Notes: generated by a model from the letters alone, not told the origin. A stretch of DNA of 64,000 bases from Xiphophorus maculatus (GCF_002775205.1 NC_036447.1:6498501-6562500); one strand, 5' to 3'. Numbered from the stretch's first letter, positions 45,301-60,300 are shown. A program made the numbers and translations.

Positions 45301-48300
45301 ATGGGTAGCTGCTATTTTATCACTCATGCACGGAGAACGGAAGTTCAGTGGAAGGCAAACACTGCAAAAACACAAAATCTTGCATTTAGTATTTTTGTCT
45401 AGATTCTAGTGAAAATATCTTAGTCCACTTGAAATAAAACCAACTTAACTTACAACTAACTTCTCAGCAAGACATATGAGCTTGTTTTAAGTAAATAATT
45501 CCTTAATATTTGTGAAAAATGACAAGTTCCACTGGCAAATTATTTCACTTGACACGGGGAAAGGTCTTGTTATAAGTGAAACAATCTGCCAATACAAGTA
45601 CTTTTGTATATCAATATTCAAGAACTATTTACTTAAAACAAGCTCCTACATACTGCTGAAAAGTTACTTGTAGGTTAGTTTTGTCTTATTTCAAGGGCAT
45701 TAAGATATTTGCACTAGAAACTAAACCAAAAATACTTTATAAGATTTTGTGTTTTTGCATTGAAGGGTAAAAAAAGACACCAGATTTTTCCCAAAACATA
45801 ATTCAAAGAAAGAATGCAAACAATGTTTAACTGAAGAATGAGGTAATCTGATACATATATTTTACTTAATGTGTTTGTATTTTTGTAGATTTATTTTTGT
45901 TAAATTTAGTATATCCTGTTTGGTAGAATCACCTTTTAAACTGTATGAGTTGGGTCAGACATTTTGCTGAAATGTCTGACATTTTGCTGAACTTTTGGCC
46001 CATTCTTCCTGACAGAACTGTTATAATCTGCTTTAATCAGTATTTCCACATAATCCACTTATGTCTCCACATGATGCTGCCACCCATTCTCATATTTCAC
46101 AGTTGTGGTGGTGTTGTACTTCAAATATAACGATGTGTATCACAGCCAGACACTTTATTCTTAACTTCATCAGACCACATGACACGTTTTAATGTCTCTG
46201 ACCCTGAGTGCATTTGTAGAGTGTGATCTGGCTAATCATGGTGCATTTGGAGTAATTGTTTAGCTCTTTCACCAGATTCAGAAAGCATCTTAATTTATTC
46301 ACAGGTTTATTTACATCTTTATATAACAATAAGAGTGGATGTGTCACCGTCAAGCATCTGGAAATTGTACAAATATAGATGCATTAGACCTTCAGTTGGA
46401 GCTCGCTAGCTAGTTAGCTAGTTAGCTAGACAGATAGGATTTTAATGAATGTGTGTCGTCTGCAGGGACCTGTGGGACCCCCGGGAGATCCAGGCCCTTT
46501 GGGCCCAAAAGGCTCAAAAGTAAGTTTGTCATATTTACAGCATCAATAAGAACTTTTCAGAGGATTTTCACACACAGTGAGCAGAGCGTTTTCAGCAGCT
46601 GTGGCTGTAAAAACACTGATCACTGATTTCTAGTAACTTCTGTGGCTCTGAAAATGACAAACACAGACAAAGTTTCTGCTCTTTTTTGGTTTTAGGGGGA
46701 ACCTGGAGCTCGGGGACCTGCTGGAGAACCTGTAAGTAAACATTTTCAGCATTTCTGTTTCGTATCCACACTCTGTTTCAAAGAGATTATTATAAGATAA
46801 TAGAATATTATAATTTCCTAGTTGTTCCACCTAACCTTGCAGTAAATTGTAGCGTTGCTGCAGAGATTATTACTGCTCCAGTTTGCCTTTGTCTGATTGT
46901 ATCTCCTGGGTTATTCCAGATTAAAACATCCTAATCTCTGATTTGTCATTCACAGGGAGTAGGACTTGATGGGACTGATGTGAGTAAAGAAGAAGTTACA
47001 GACACGTTTCATGGTTATGCTTTGTTATTGTAAAACAAAGCTCTTTGTTTTATGGAAATAGAAAAAACAAGAAAATAATTAAATTCATAGTTTAAAAGGA
47101 AACTTATTTTATTTTGTCTATCAAACACAAAACCTTATTCTGTGAATAATACAAAAATATCCACGTCAAAGTAAAATCAGATTGAACTTTTTCAGTTTTT
47201 GTCTGACTCTGGAAATGGCAAATTATTATTGTTTTTTATGAAGCAAACATGAAGAATCTGATGTTTGGTACCATTTTTGAGAACACATTACAGTTTTTGC
47301 TGGTTCTGCTACAGGGTATTCCTGGCACGGATGGGCTACCAGGTGAACTGGGGAAAGTAGGACCGCCTGTGAGTAAACAACACCTAGTAGAAACTTAAAG
47401 TAGTCAACTGAAATGGAAACTTGTTTTTTTTTTTACATAAGAATATACTTTTTTTTAAGGAAATAAGGTGACTGATGAAAACTTCTTTTTGTGTTTCAGG
47501 GAGCGAAAGGGAGGAGAGGTGCCGTTGGTCTGCCTGGTCCTCTTGGTCCTCGGGTAAACATCCGTCTACATCCGTCTGGTTCACTTTATAGACACGTTGC
47601 TTGCTATCGTTTACATCTGGAAATAATGCGGCGCTGCTGCGCGGACCAGTATCTTTAACAAAATGAAACCAGGACATGTATGTATTATAAGTTTAGTGCA
47701 GTGCACGACAGCAGAAAAGGGAAAAATACGCTGAAAAACAGTTGAAGAATAACTGAGTACCACTCATGTTCTTCTATTTTCTTGCTCTCGGCGTCGGCTA
47801 CGCTACACACAGACTGGTTACCATAGCAACCGACAGACAACAGCTCCACTAGTGTTTCAGGATTCAACACCAAAAAAACACGCAAACATTCCCCACACCA
47901 AGAAAGGAACTTTCAGTCCGTTACAGTTTTATATTTTTATTTTTCCAGGTTTACTGTTTATTTTGAGATTGTCAATAAGTGATTATTGCACTGCTATTAG
48001 CTAAATCTAACACTGCAGTTTTTGATTAACTAATTTAAACACCCGATCTACTGATGATCTGTCAGTGTGTGGGTTGCTTTTTTTAAAAACTAAACCAAAA
48101 CACACTGAATCCCGTAGCACATTTATTGTCAAAGTCAAGCTGGCATAACTGACTAACTTACCTATTTTCCTTTACTCACTATTTATTTTTATTAAAACTT
48201 TTCCTTGACCTGTGAAATGTGATTCCATGAGTAAATGGAAAGTGTAGAGCACTTGAAGGCCACATTTTAGAGAAAAAGAAGAAGGAAAGAAAACAAAGTA

Positions 48301-51300
48301 TTTACTTCTTAGGACATTTGTTTTTATCTCTAATAATATACTATTTGACAATATTTCAAAGCAAATTTTTGTAGAAAATGAATCTGTAAATCATTGTTGA
48401 TCCAAAATGTTAGCAGTATCCTCCACAGTTTCTGGATTAAATGAAAGGTAAGTATTTTCTAAAACTATTTTGGGGTTTATTGTCCTTGTTATTTCTTCAT
48501 GTTTCATAACAAAAGTCCAAATCAATTTAAAAATACTTTATTATTTGTAGCAAAATGTAATCAAACATTAATTAAAGAAAAATACTTTGTCTTATACTTG
48601 AGTTAATAAATGATTAAGAAGATTTTATTGTCCGTAAAAAAATTATGATTTAATTGCGAATTTGCTCCATTTATAAATTCTGGACTGAGGGACCAAACAA
48701 AACCATCCAAAGAGCCTCAAATGGCCCCCAGGCCACATTTTGGACATCCCTGACCAACCTAATTGTCCTCCTTGGTTACAAACCAGAAGTAACCTATATA
48801 TTTAAAAATGTTTCAGTCACATCTTTTTTATAGAAATGAACTTAAATGTTGAACTTTCCAAACTAAATAACTAAGGAACGCTGCACATCCCTACCAGATG
48901 TTTGAAGCAGAATATTCTCCCACAACCATAATCTAATTTCATTTTTTGCATTTTTAGGGACCTCCAGCTGTTTACCAGGGCGAGGAGCTGGTAAGTGGAT
49001 TTCTTTTATGTCCATTTAGAAATAAAATAACATCATAACGTGATTAATCTAACAAAGGAACAGGAGGATAGGAGACCTTTATCATCGACTTGCGCAGGAA
49101 AACTGTGGATGTTTCAAAGTGATTGGTAAAAAGATTATTCTGATTATTTACTGTTAAAGTAACTCAGACGATGCAGAGGATTGAAGTGTAGATAAGGGTC
49201 ATGACCTCAACACAAACATTTTTACAGATTCAGTTAAAAAAGCGGCACAATTCCAACACAATCAGCAAAAACAGCCAGTATGTTGCATTTATTCATTTTC
49301 ATATCCGTTTTTAAAAAATCTATTACGTTTCTGAAATGCCAGCTGTTTCTTTGTCATATTTTGGTATTTGGGTTCATTTTAAATTCTAATTCGGTAACTC
49401 TTTATTTGAAGGGATGTGCATACACTGCAAAAACACAAAATCTTACAAAGTAATTTTGTCTAGTTTCTAGTGCAATTAGCTTAGTGCACTTAAAATAAGA
49501 CAAAACTAACTAAAGTTATAAGAGCTTGTTTTATGTCAATAATCCCTTAATATTGATGAAAAAGTACTACCAGTTCCACTGGCAGATTATTTCACTTATA
49601 ACAAGACATTTTTTCCATATTATAAGAAAAATAATCTGCCAGTGGAACTACTAATTTTTCATCAATATTTAGAAATTATTTACTTAAAACTAGCTCCTAC
49701 ATCTTGCTGAAAAGTTACCAATAAGTTAGTTTTGTCTTATTTGAAATGTACTGAAATATTTGCATCAGAAACTGGACCAAAAATACTTGGTAAGATTTTG
49801 AGTGTTTTCCCTGTTTAAAGCAAAGTTGCATTAAAAGTCCATTAAAACTGTTAACTTTGTATTAAAAGTTTACAGAATGACACTTTATGAATGTAATAAA
49901 CATTCATGAAGACTCATTCATGTCCATGACTGTTATTTCAGTTTTATGAACATCCCTACAAATAAAGTGTTACCTCAAATTCTGTATTAGTTGTTTTTTC
50001 TCTCTTTTTTGTTGGTTTTGTGTATTAGTTCTTTCTTCAGTGTTTTCTGTTTCACATGTGTATGGAAAGGTTCAAAATGATCGAAATAAATAATTAAATG
50101 TTGTATTTTTCAGTGTCCCAGTGCCTGCCCAGCAGGACTGAATGGATATTCTGGACTCCCAGGGATGAAAGTGAGTTCACTTTTAAAGATCAGTTTCAGT
50201 TTTCATTTTTGAGTTGATTTTAATTTGAACTTTTACTCCTCAGGGCCACAAAGGGGCTAAGGGCGAATCAGGTGAGCCCGGAAGACAAGGACACAAGGTG
50301 ATGTCATGCCAAAGATTATAATAGATAAAAAAAACATAGAAATAGCTCTATAAAATTAAAACATTTCTATAACTGCAATAATTAACAGGGAGAGGAGGGC
50401 GATCAAGGACCGGCTGGTGAAGTTGGAGCTCAAGGACTGCCAGTAAAATATTTCATTTTTGTCTCCAAAATGGCCGCTCCTTTCTAAACTGATAATGTTT
50501 ATTCTCAGAGAAATGATTTTAATCCAGCATACTAACTCCTCTCTATCTGCTGAGTAATTTTAGGGCCCGGCTGGAGCGAGAGGCCTTCCAGGAATAACAG
50601 GCCCCAAAGGAGATCGGGTAAGAGAAAATGGGGTTTGAATCAGTGATGATCTCCAGTTTACTCATCATGGCTAAAAACCTTTAAAAGTTTTAAAATTATT
50701 GCCAATTTGTTGTTTCAACCCAGTCAATAGTAAAGTGCTTATAAAAGATTTACAAATCTCTGTTAAAATATTGTTTTCTGTTATGTGAAAAGAAATTAGG
50801 GTTTTTTTTTTTTTTTTTGCAGCCACAACATGACTTTTATTTTCAGTCAAATCTATGTGAAAAAATAAATAAAAGCTGCAATAATCTGGCGACACAAGTC
50901 TGCATACCTTTAAAATAAAATGTTGAACAACCTTTGATTGAGTTCTGGGTTTTGGCTTTAGTTGGTTGGAGTCTAACAGTCTGCTTCACACTTTGATCTG
51001 GCTAAATTTATTTTCTGTTAGAGAAAAAAATCACTCTAAATTCTGGCCTTTTACAAACGTTTAGTTGTTCTTTTATAATTTGGATGCTTATTTGATGCTG
51101 AAAAATCAAATAACTTTTCATTTTGTGGTTTAAAACAGGCTAATGTCTGGGATTGTTTGATTTTTTTCAGTCAACTTGACCAAAAAGTTCCAGTTCCAAC
51201 TTAAGAAAACTAACCCCAAAGTATGACACTGCCACTACAATATTTCTCAGTGCATATAGGCTGTCCTCCTGGTTATGTACAGGGACATTTTTGAAATTGA

Positions 51301-54300
51301 TTGGTAGTTTGGTTTTAGACCAGAACACAATCTCCTCTAGGATTTACTATTTTCCTTTTGAAAAACAACTTTTGTCTTGGAGCCATTTCCATTTCCATAT
51401 TTTTTGTTGTTGTTGTCTTTCAATAGAATTGTCAAAGATATGTCATACTATTATGAAAAGTTTGTAAACATTTATTATGGTTTGTCTCTTTTACATTTCC
51501 TAATTCTTGCTGCTTAATTAGGGTAGAAACTTATTATAGTTATATTATTTCTTTAACACTAATCAAGATGCCAAAAAATAAACTCTTATTGTGTTTGGGG
51601 AAAAGTAAAATCATGTTAGATTAGGGCTGAAAAAGATATCGCAGTACAAACGTTTCATATCAGCCGATATTGATAACTACTTATTAGTTTTTTTTTTTGT
51701 TTTAAATATCTGAAATACTGCCAAACTGGTGACGTAACCTTTGCTGTTTTATCCACATTTTCCTCTTGAGGTGTTGGACTCATTTTCTCCTTTCACTCAA
51801 CGTTGCTGTTTTTTATTTTTAAGCATTTATGAGGCCTTATAAACCTTAAACTGTTGCTGTGCCAGTTACTCAGCAGGGTGTTGCTAGGCAACCAAAGAGC
51901 GAGTGAGTTGCTTGGTAACCAAAGAGCGAGTGAGTCAGTTGACTCCACCAACTTTGTTTAGCTGGCTGTGAGAGGTTGAGCAGCTAAAGTCTTTCCTCTG
52001 ACTACATCCCCCAGAATGCTGTGCGGTTCTGGATTGGGTCTCAGTGAAATTATTGAACATTCTAGACTCTGTGGGTTTTCTATTGATATCAATCATAGTA
52101 AATATTGTTATTGATTTGTTGTCCTGCCCCATGTTAGATCTTTATAAGGAGATCCAACTTTTTTCCAGTATAAAACAAGTTTTTCTATGTATTTTAAGTA
52201 GATATACTCCAACAACATATGAAACAAGTACTAACAAATAGAGGGAGTAAATCATGTTGAATCAGTTAATTAATCTTTAGCTGTTTCTACACTTGATCTG
52301 AGCAGGGACCTCGTGGAAATCCCGGTGATGTTGGTCCGAGGGGAATTCAGGGAGCACCAGTGAGTGGAAATCCAATTGACTGTAGAGATTAATCAATTAA
52401 TCAATCAATGTTACTGATGAATGTTTTCACTTTTCAGGGGGATCCAGGTCAACGAGGAGCAATAGGGGAGAGTGGACAAATAGGAGCGCAGGTAAGACAA
52501 TTAAAAGAGTACAGAGAATATTAAAAACCAGGAACTTTTTATGGTTTATCTCATCTGAGATAAGTACTTTCACGCTTTCTTCACTTTCTCTTTCCACCAT
52601 AAAACCCTGATTCCCTTTTTGCTTGTATTGTAAATGAGGTGAAATTGAGAGTATTTTCATTATTTTCTCACAGATAATAACTGAAATTGTGCTTTTAAAA
52701 CAAAAACCAAACATCTGCACCAGTTTTTTTTTATCAATACTTCTTATTTGTGTTATTTTTTTTAGGGGGAACGGGGCCCACAAGGAATCAGGGGGGTACC
52801 AGGGCCAAAAGGAGAAGCTGTAAGTCACACTTCATCGTATTTAAGCCAGAAATGCAAAGGTTTACTCTTGTGCAGTCGAGGCGCACATCCCCGGCTCTTT
52901 CCAATCCACCAGTTATTGGTTATTATAGTCTGGCTGTTATTGCTTCACCACAAAAACACCAAAGGATTTAAGTTTGATAATATATCAAACTTAAATAATA
53001 AAAAGTAGCATTTTGTCATACATTTTAAAAGACAATTATCCCCGATAGAGACCAAATGTATGTAAACATTTAATAATAAACAATATATAGAAAAACATTC
53101 CTTATTAAACTATTAAAATATAGATGTTTCTGCATTTGATTAGTACTTCTTAAAGTTAAATAATATTGACATCTTTTCACATTAATGTAATTTGGCAGCA
53201 TAGAGATAAACACTGCTTCAATTTGATTAATAAAATAATATTGTTTCCTCGAAGGCTGTGTTTATATGTCTATCTAGAGTCCTGAGGGCCACATAAAACC
53301 TTATGGTGGGCCGGATTTGGCCCCCAGGCCTTGAGTTTGACAAATCAAAACAATGGTAAAGATATCACAGAAAATATTGAATGCAAAGATTTCTCATTGC
53401 TTCCTCTCTTGTTGACAGGGCCTTTCTGGTCCAGATGGCCGGGAGGGAATACCTGGACTGCCTGGCTCAAGGGTAATGTTGTTATTGATGCTGTACAGTG
53501 AAATTATGCAAAACTACAGTTAAAAATAAAATATACTGCTCAAAAAAATAAAGGGAACACTTTAAGTGTTAAACACCTGTTTAAGTGTTCCCTTTATTTT
53601 TTTGAGCAGTGTACTTTATTCACTAGTTTAGGTTTTTGTAAACACAGTTTAGTTCCCTCCTAACCTGTTTATCACTAGCTGAGTTTCCATTAAAAATGTA
53701 CGTAACATTTTGTCTATATTCCCCTGATACCAAAAAAACATAATTTCATAATTTCAGTGTTTCTATTAAATAAAAGTCACAATTAAAATCACACACACAC
53801 AAAATCTTGGTAAGTATTTTTTGTCTAGTTTCTAATGCAAATATCTTAGTACACTTAAAGTAAGAGAAAACTAACTAACAAGTCACTTTCTAGCAAGATA
53901 TAGCAGTTTGAGTTAAGTCAATAATTTCTTGATATTAATGAAAAAGCACTAATTTCATTGTCAGATTATTTAACATATAACAAGACATTTTTCTCATGTT
54001 ATAAGTGAAATAATCTGCCAGTAGAACTAGAACTTTTTCATTAATATTTAGGAACAAGCTCCTATATCTTGCTGAAATGTTACTTGTAAGTTCATTTTGT
54101 CTTACTTCAAGTGTACTAAGATATTAGCATTAGAAAAAGACCAAAAATACTTTGTAATATTTTGTGTTGTTAAAGTGCATGAATAAATTTGTTTACCGAT
54201 AAGTCATTAAAAACATGTCATGATCTGCTCTGCCTTTCCGTTGCTTTATTTTCAGGGTCTTCCAGGAAAAAGTGGCGCTCCGGGTGACGCAGGCACACAG

Positions 54301-57300
54301 GGACTTCCTGTGAGTTTTTTTTTTTATTATTATTAATGTTTTTGCCTTTTTTTTCTCAAGCTATAATGTTGTTGAACATTATTTTGTTCATTTAGGGTTT
54401 ACCAGGTACATATGGCCAGAAAGGACACAGCGGCACAAAGGTATGATCAAAACTTGTGCAGCAGTTATTATGGTAGAAAAACTTTATAAACTCACTAGAC
54501 AGGTTGAAATTAGTAAAAGTTATTCCTTTTTTTCCAACAAGGGTAACTCAGGAGACCCAGGAGTTGTGGGACTGATGGGATCTCCAGGGAAGCAAGTAAG
54601 TTTAAGCAAAATCAAACCTTTATTGTATGTATTGACTAAAATTGTGTATATTCACTGCAAAAACACAAAATCTTACCAAATAATTTTGGTGTAGTTTCTA
54701 GAGTGAGTATCTTAATACCCTTGAAATAAGACAAAACTAACTTACAAATAGTTTTTCAGCAAGAAACAGGAGCTTGTTCTAAGTAAATAATTCCTTAATA
54801 TTGATGAAAAAGTGCTGGCTCCACTGGCAGATTATTTAACTAGACATTTTTTCTGTGTTAAAGATGAAATAATCTGCCAGTCAAACCAGTAGAATTTCAT
54901 TAATGTTAAGAAATTATTTACTCAAAACAAGCTTCTATATCTTTCTGAAAACTTACTTATAAGTTTTAAAGCTACATAAAGCTTATAGTTTTAAAGTTCA
55001 AATGTACTAAGATATTTTCACAATAAACTAGACCAAAAATACTAGTAAGATTTTGTGTTTTTGGAGTGCAAGTCATTTTGACTTTGTTTTGTATAATCTG
55101 TGTTTATTTTCATCAAGACAAATTACTTATTGTCCAGGGACAACAAATGAAAAGTAGCTTTATGGCTAATTCTGGTGCCTTTACATAAATGATAATTAAT
55201 GTGCATTGTGTCTCCCAAATAAATAAATAAAATTCAATTAAAGTCCAAAATGTTACAGCAACCATTCTGAGACGTAGAGGCAAATATTCTCTTTAAGTTA
55301 TTCAAAAGATAGTGATTTTAAACTATTTAACTGAAATAAATGTCACCTGAAGTTTAAATGATTATCTCATTAGCGTCGTATTTACTTCCAGGGGGAGCGA
55401 GGAGACCAGGGGGAAGTGGGACCCGTGGGACCCAGAGGAGGACCTGTGAGTTTTACATGTGTCGACTTCATATTTAAAGTTTTATAGTGAAACTTCTTCC
55501 TAAAACATGAAAGTTTATTTTCTGCACACTTGATTCCAGTTTGTTCTGATAACTCTGTGCCAAACCACTGATGGGAAATCTGATTAATCAACTGAAAACA
55601 TTCAGAGTGCTTAGCAGTTGTACTGCAACAACCTTTTCACTCGTACTGCTGATTGTTTTTAACTAGAATACACTGTTAGACAAACCACATACCGTTTAAT
55701 ATTCTGTCCTGTTTTAGGGTGAACGTGGGGAGAGAGGACCTGTTGGACCGCCAGGATTACCCGGAGGCAGGGTAAGACCTGACAGGTGGCTTATTTCACG
55801 GGAAAAATATGAATTGAAATTTCCTCAGAGGTACATTTCAAGTGTAGTGGATGTGAAATATTGGCAATAATTTATTTCTAAGACCATCATCCTGACCTGC
55901 ATTAACATAAAGAAAGGTTTGTGACGGACCCATCGAGAAGAAACAGGAAGAAATGTTGATTCCTCACTTTTGTCTGGTCTGAATAAATCAGATCTCATTA
56001 CTGTGTAAATCTAAAGAATTGCTTAAGAGTAAACTATGATATTTGTGAAGTTATTTTTATAAGTTTGGAGACAGAAAAAATGGAAGATGTGGCCAGAGAA
56101 GCTCTGCCTCTCTCAAAAAGGAAGTGGTCTTAGTACAAAACCCTGAGGAACTCCAAATTGTAGTGACAGTCAGTTCACGGATGATCACATTAATAATTTC
56201 GGCTTTTCTCTTTTTAACAGTAACATACTGGAAACATGTTTCACTGGAATCTGTTATAAATATTTATGTTTGTTCTGAAACAGATGAGAATAAACAGAAG
56301 TGATGCAATGGAAAAACTAATGTAGAAAAGTATTTCATTAATAACATAAACTCCAACATTGAATTCTCCAGCCATGTTAATATTGCAAAGCCTTATTGAA
56401 CTCCTGATGGCAGAAAGACAAAAATGGGTATTAAGGTTAAACCATGGCCTCCCCAAGTGTCATGTTTGGCTTTAAGGCACGGCCCACATTCAGAGTGTAA
56501 TAGAAAAATTAAATAAACAAAGAACTTAAACATTGGGCAGAGATAAATTAAGGAACAGGCAGAGAAACACCGAAAAAGATGGAGGAGCCAGTGGAGAACA
56601 ACGTAGTGGAGAATGACATGAGAACCAGAAGAGCTGATCACAAGTGAGTAGAAGCAGCTGGAGAAGGGAGCAGGTAAAGGCAGACGAAGAAGTGAGAAAC
56701 AGCTGCGAAGAGGAGCAGCCTGGCAGGCAGAATGAAGGAGAAAGATGGCAAAAAACATTTTGTCACATGGACCAAAATCATCAGCTAAAAATTTCTTGCG
56801 GGTCAAAAAAATATCATTTTCGAACACTAAAGTCACCAAAATGTTGTGATTTTTTAAAACTTACTCAATAATGAACTAAGCATGAACCATTTTAATTAAA
56901 CAAAGAGATAGTAGATCCGAAATTTTGAATGCTTTTTACATGTTTTCCTTGTGAAATGAAAGTCATCCAGTTTGTTTATTATTTTGGGCTCGATTGAAGA
57001 AAACAGAAAAAATATTTTGTCTGTTCTCAGCAATAAAAACAAGATCTAGGCCAGTCTTCATTTGAAATGACTGTCTGTGTTTGCCAAGTTTTAAAACAGA
57101 AATTAAAAACAGATTTGAGTGCAGTCAATTGTAATTTAGAGACAAGTCAATAAGTAGATGTGGTTCTATTTATCATAAAATCAAAAGAAATCCAGAAAGC
57201 TTGGAAAAGATTGTCACTTTGTGTCACATCTAACATTTTTGTAAGTAGAATTTAATTTACAAGCCGTAGTTGTGTTGTAATTTATTTAAATTATACTTGA

Positions 57301-60300
57301 ATTGTAGTCGAGGGCCGCACAAAGTCATCCCAGGGACCACAAATGGCCTCCGAGCCATACTACGAACAGTCATAAGCAAGAGTAAATGAACCAAAACATC
57401 AAAATCTAAACATAAGTAAAAAAACATCTAAGGAAAGAGTGATCCAAACACCAACCAGACAAAAACAGAAAACAAATATGAACTAAGAATGAGCATAAAT
57501 AATAAAAATGGTGACCAAAGAGAAAAGAACAAACCAAACAACCTGGAATCCTGACAGCAACAGAGCTAATTCTGAAAGAAAAGCAACAAGATCCCAATGT
57601 GGCTTGTCGAAAATATGCAGATAAAATCAACTGAAACTAGGTTTTAAAAATGCCAAAAGTCAGAAAGACTGTTGGAACCTCATTAAAGCTTCATACCTCC
57701 TGATCAGAGCTCTTAAGCCTTCAGTCAGGGGAAAACATGCATGGTCTCTTGTTCTGGGTGTATTATCCAACATAAGAATACCTTGCAAAGTTAAGCTCTG
57801 GGTCTTGCTCAGACACCCATTGTGTGTGTTTTGTGCTTGAAGCTAAGTCTGTAATCCATCCGTGGGTCGGCATGAAAGGCCGTTTGTTGCAGGTGTTTTT
57901 TTTTTCTGCAGCTCAGAGGGGATTCGGGACAGGAAAAGAAACAGAGAGGCCCTCAATGAAATCTCTGTTCTCCAGGAATGCCCACATACCCAAACCCAGC
58001 CTTACCCACCCGGAGCGAAGCATGCTAGCTGGGCGGCTGGTGGAGCGGCCGTCGGTGCACATGACCTGAAGCATGAATGTTTTTTGGTTTTTTTCCTGTG
58101 TGTTTACGCTGAGGCTTTAAACACATTCGGTTCTGTATGGATTCTGAATGTGTGTCAGTGTTTTCTGCCTCAGTTTATGCATATGTGCTTCACAGGGAAG
58201 CAAAGGGGACCCAGGCTTTCCAGGACTTCCTGGTCCTGCCGGTTTCCAAGGCCAACAGGGAGACAGGGTAAGAATTTCACAAGGATCTTTCATCAGATAA
58301 GAAAGACCATAAAGGGGACCTAATTATATGAAATACACATTTTGTGTGATTTTATACTTCCATTTGGGTTTCTATGATTCTAAAAGCAGCCCAAGTGCTT
58401 TAAAAAAAATCACCCAGCTGGTTTTTGGCAATATGTTAACATTTTTGTTATCTGGAAACGGCTTCCAAATGCAGCGTCACAAATTACCAGGCACCGCCTG
58501 TTACCTAGCAACCCCAGAGAAGCCCAGCCCATCACCTAGCAACCTAAACTGAGTTCCAGGACATTTTGTCAGTTGGTTTTACCACTGTATTTGCTGTACA
58601 AATGCTGCTGGAAAAGACAAGACTTGACATTAACATCAAAATACTAGCGCCAGATTATTTCACGGATAACAAGACATCTTTCCCATATTACAAGTGAAAT
58701 AATCTGCCAGTTTAACTAGTATTTTTTTTCATTAACATTAAGCTTACTTGGCTGAAAATAAACTCCTATGTCTTGCTGAAAAGTTACTTGTAAGTTAGTT
58801 TTGTCTTATTTCAAGCTTACTAAGATATTTGTACTCAAAACTAGACCAAAAATACTTGGTAAGATTTTGCATTTTTGCAGTTACACTTGCTATTATATCA
58901 ATATAGCCATATGGGCCATATAGAGTGCATGGACAGAATTGTATATATACTTACAGAATAGCAGCTGTGGGCCAAGTTGCTAAGTGAACACATCTATAAT
59001 TAATATTGCAAACGGAACAAATTAAAATATTTTTGGCTATTTTAAATTCAAAATATGTCTCTTGTCCTTTTAAGTGGTCAAATCTGACTTGTTGATAGTA
59101 TAAAGAGATTCAAAACTGATCTTAGTGTGTCCTCTATATAATCTTAATTCTTACCATTCTGTCCATCAGGGTCCTGTTGGTCTTGATGGCCCCAAAGGAG
59201 ACCAGGTATTTTTAATAATAACTTGTATTCTCACTGCTGTTATCCAGACTATGTCATACAGATGATAGATGGTTCAGCTGGATTTAATAACCGGCCTTTT
59301 GTCTTTACTCCAGGGACCTTCAGGTGCTGAAGGGATACCAGGAGAGGGAGGTGAAGTGGTGAGTGACACACAGACTGAGTGACATAAGCTAACAAATCCT
59401 GCCGTGAGAAACAATAAAGGTCTGTTAAGATTATATATAAATGAAAGTCTGGTAGAAAAACCTTCCCCCACATTTACTGGAGATATGAAATATTAATGGA
59501 TGTTCCTCATTTTCATTTCAGGGTGACCAAGGAGAACCAGGAGAGAAAGGATCGGTATGTAGGCCTGAGCTACAGATCTGTATCTTCCTGAAATCTGTGT
59601 GTATTTATAGCTGTTATACTATGTAACATGAGTCAGCAAATTGTAAAGAGCAACTGCAGTGAGGATGCCTAACATATCAGAAAAGGCTTTAAAAAAATGT
59701 TCTTAAGCCTTTCTTGCAGTGTAATCATCTGTTTGAGTATTTTCTATGGTTTTTATTCACAGTTTTCAACATTTTAAAATTAGCATGGTTTGAAATGTTA
59801 AAAAGTCAATTAGATTTTCAGACTCACATTTACAAATTTCAGAGTTTTGTTGTAACTGGTTGCACTTAATCAGTTACATTCACTTGAGTAACGTTTTGGA
59901 AATATATTTTTACTACACTGTAGTTTTTACTTCATACTTTACAAGTATGAGTAAAACTTCTGTACACTCTTCCCACTGTGAGTAACTTCACTGAAAGAAA
60001 AATAAACATGTTTAACCAAAAAGTGGAGGGTGATCCACCAGGAATGCAAAACAAAACATTAAAATTAGGAAAATTAAATGTCATCCAGGCCCTTACTTTA
60101 TCAAGGCACTCAAATATTGACTGCATAAAGTATCTTTCCTCTTGTTTCAGTGTAAAATAAACCTGGCAGTCATCAGTATAAAGATAAAAAGAACATTTGT
60201 GTTTTCTAAAGATGGGAGTAACTAAAAAAAGGAGAGGCCCAAGAACTGAGCCTTGTGGAACTGCATTAAAAACTGAAACAGAGGAAGATTTTAAATATTG

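Larger units (their letters stand above)
42437..46465. other. col9a1 introns 1 to 4
   Basis: Apart from the small exons listed and the elements annotated separately (45360-45762, 45920-46290), these AT-rich introns hold only low-complexity sequence. 46405-46435 has a short 'gctagctagttagctagtta' run. No further coding segment seen. Confidence 0.6.

Noticed and set aside
52427..52828. 133-codon minus-strand frame over col9a1 exons
   Set aside because: Shadow of collagen exons on the other strand; no independent support.
56393..56839. 148-codon minus-strand frame in col9a1 intron 23
   Set aside because: No recognisable domain, biased hydrophobic composition, no start or splice context.
57862..58323. 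153-codon plus-strand frame overlapping col9a1 exon 24
   Set aside because: It crosses the exon in the wrong frame for Gly-X-Y and has no domain.
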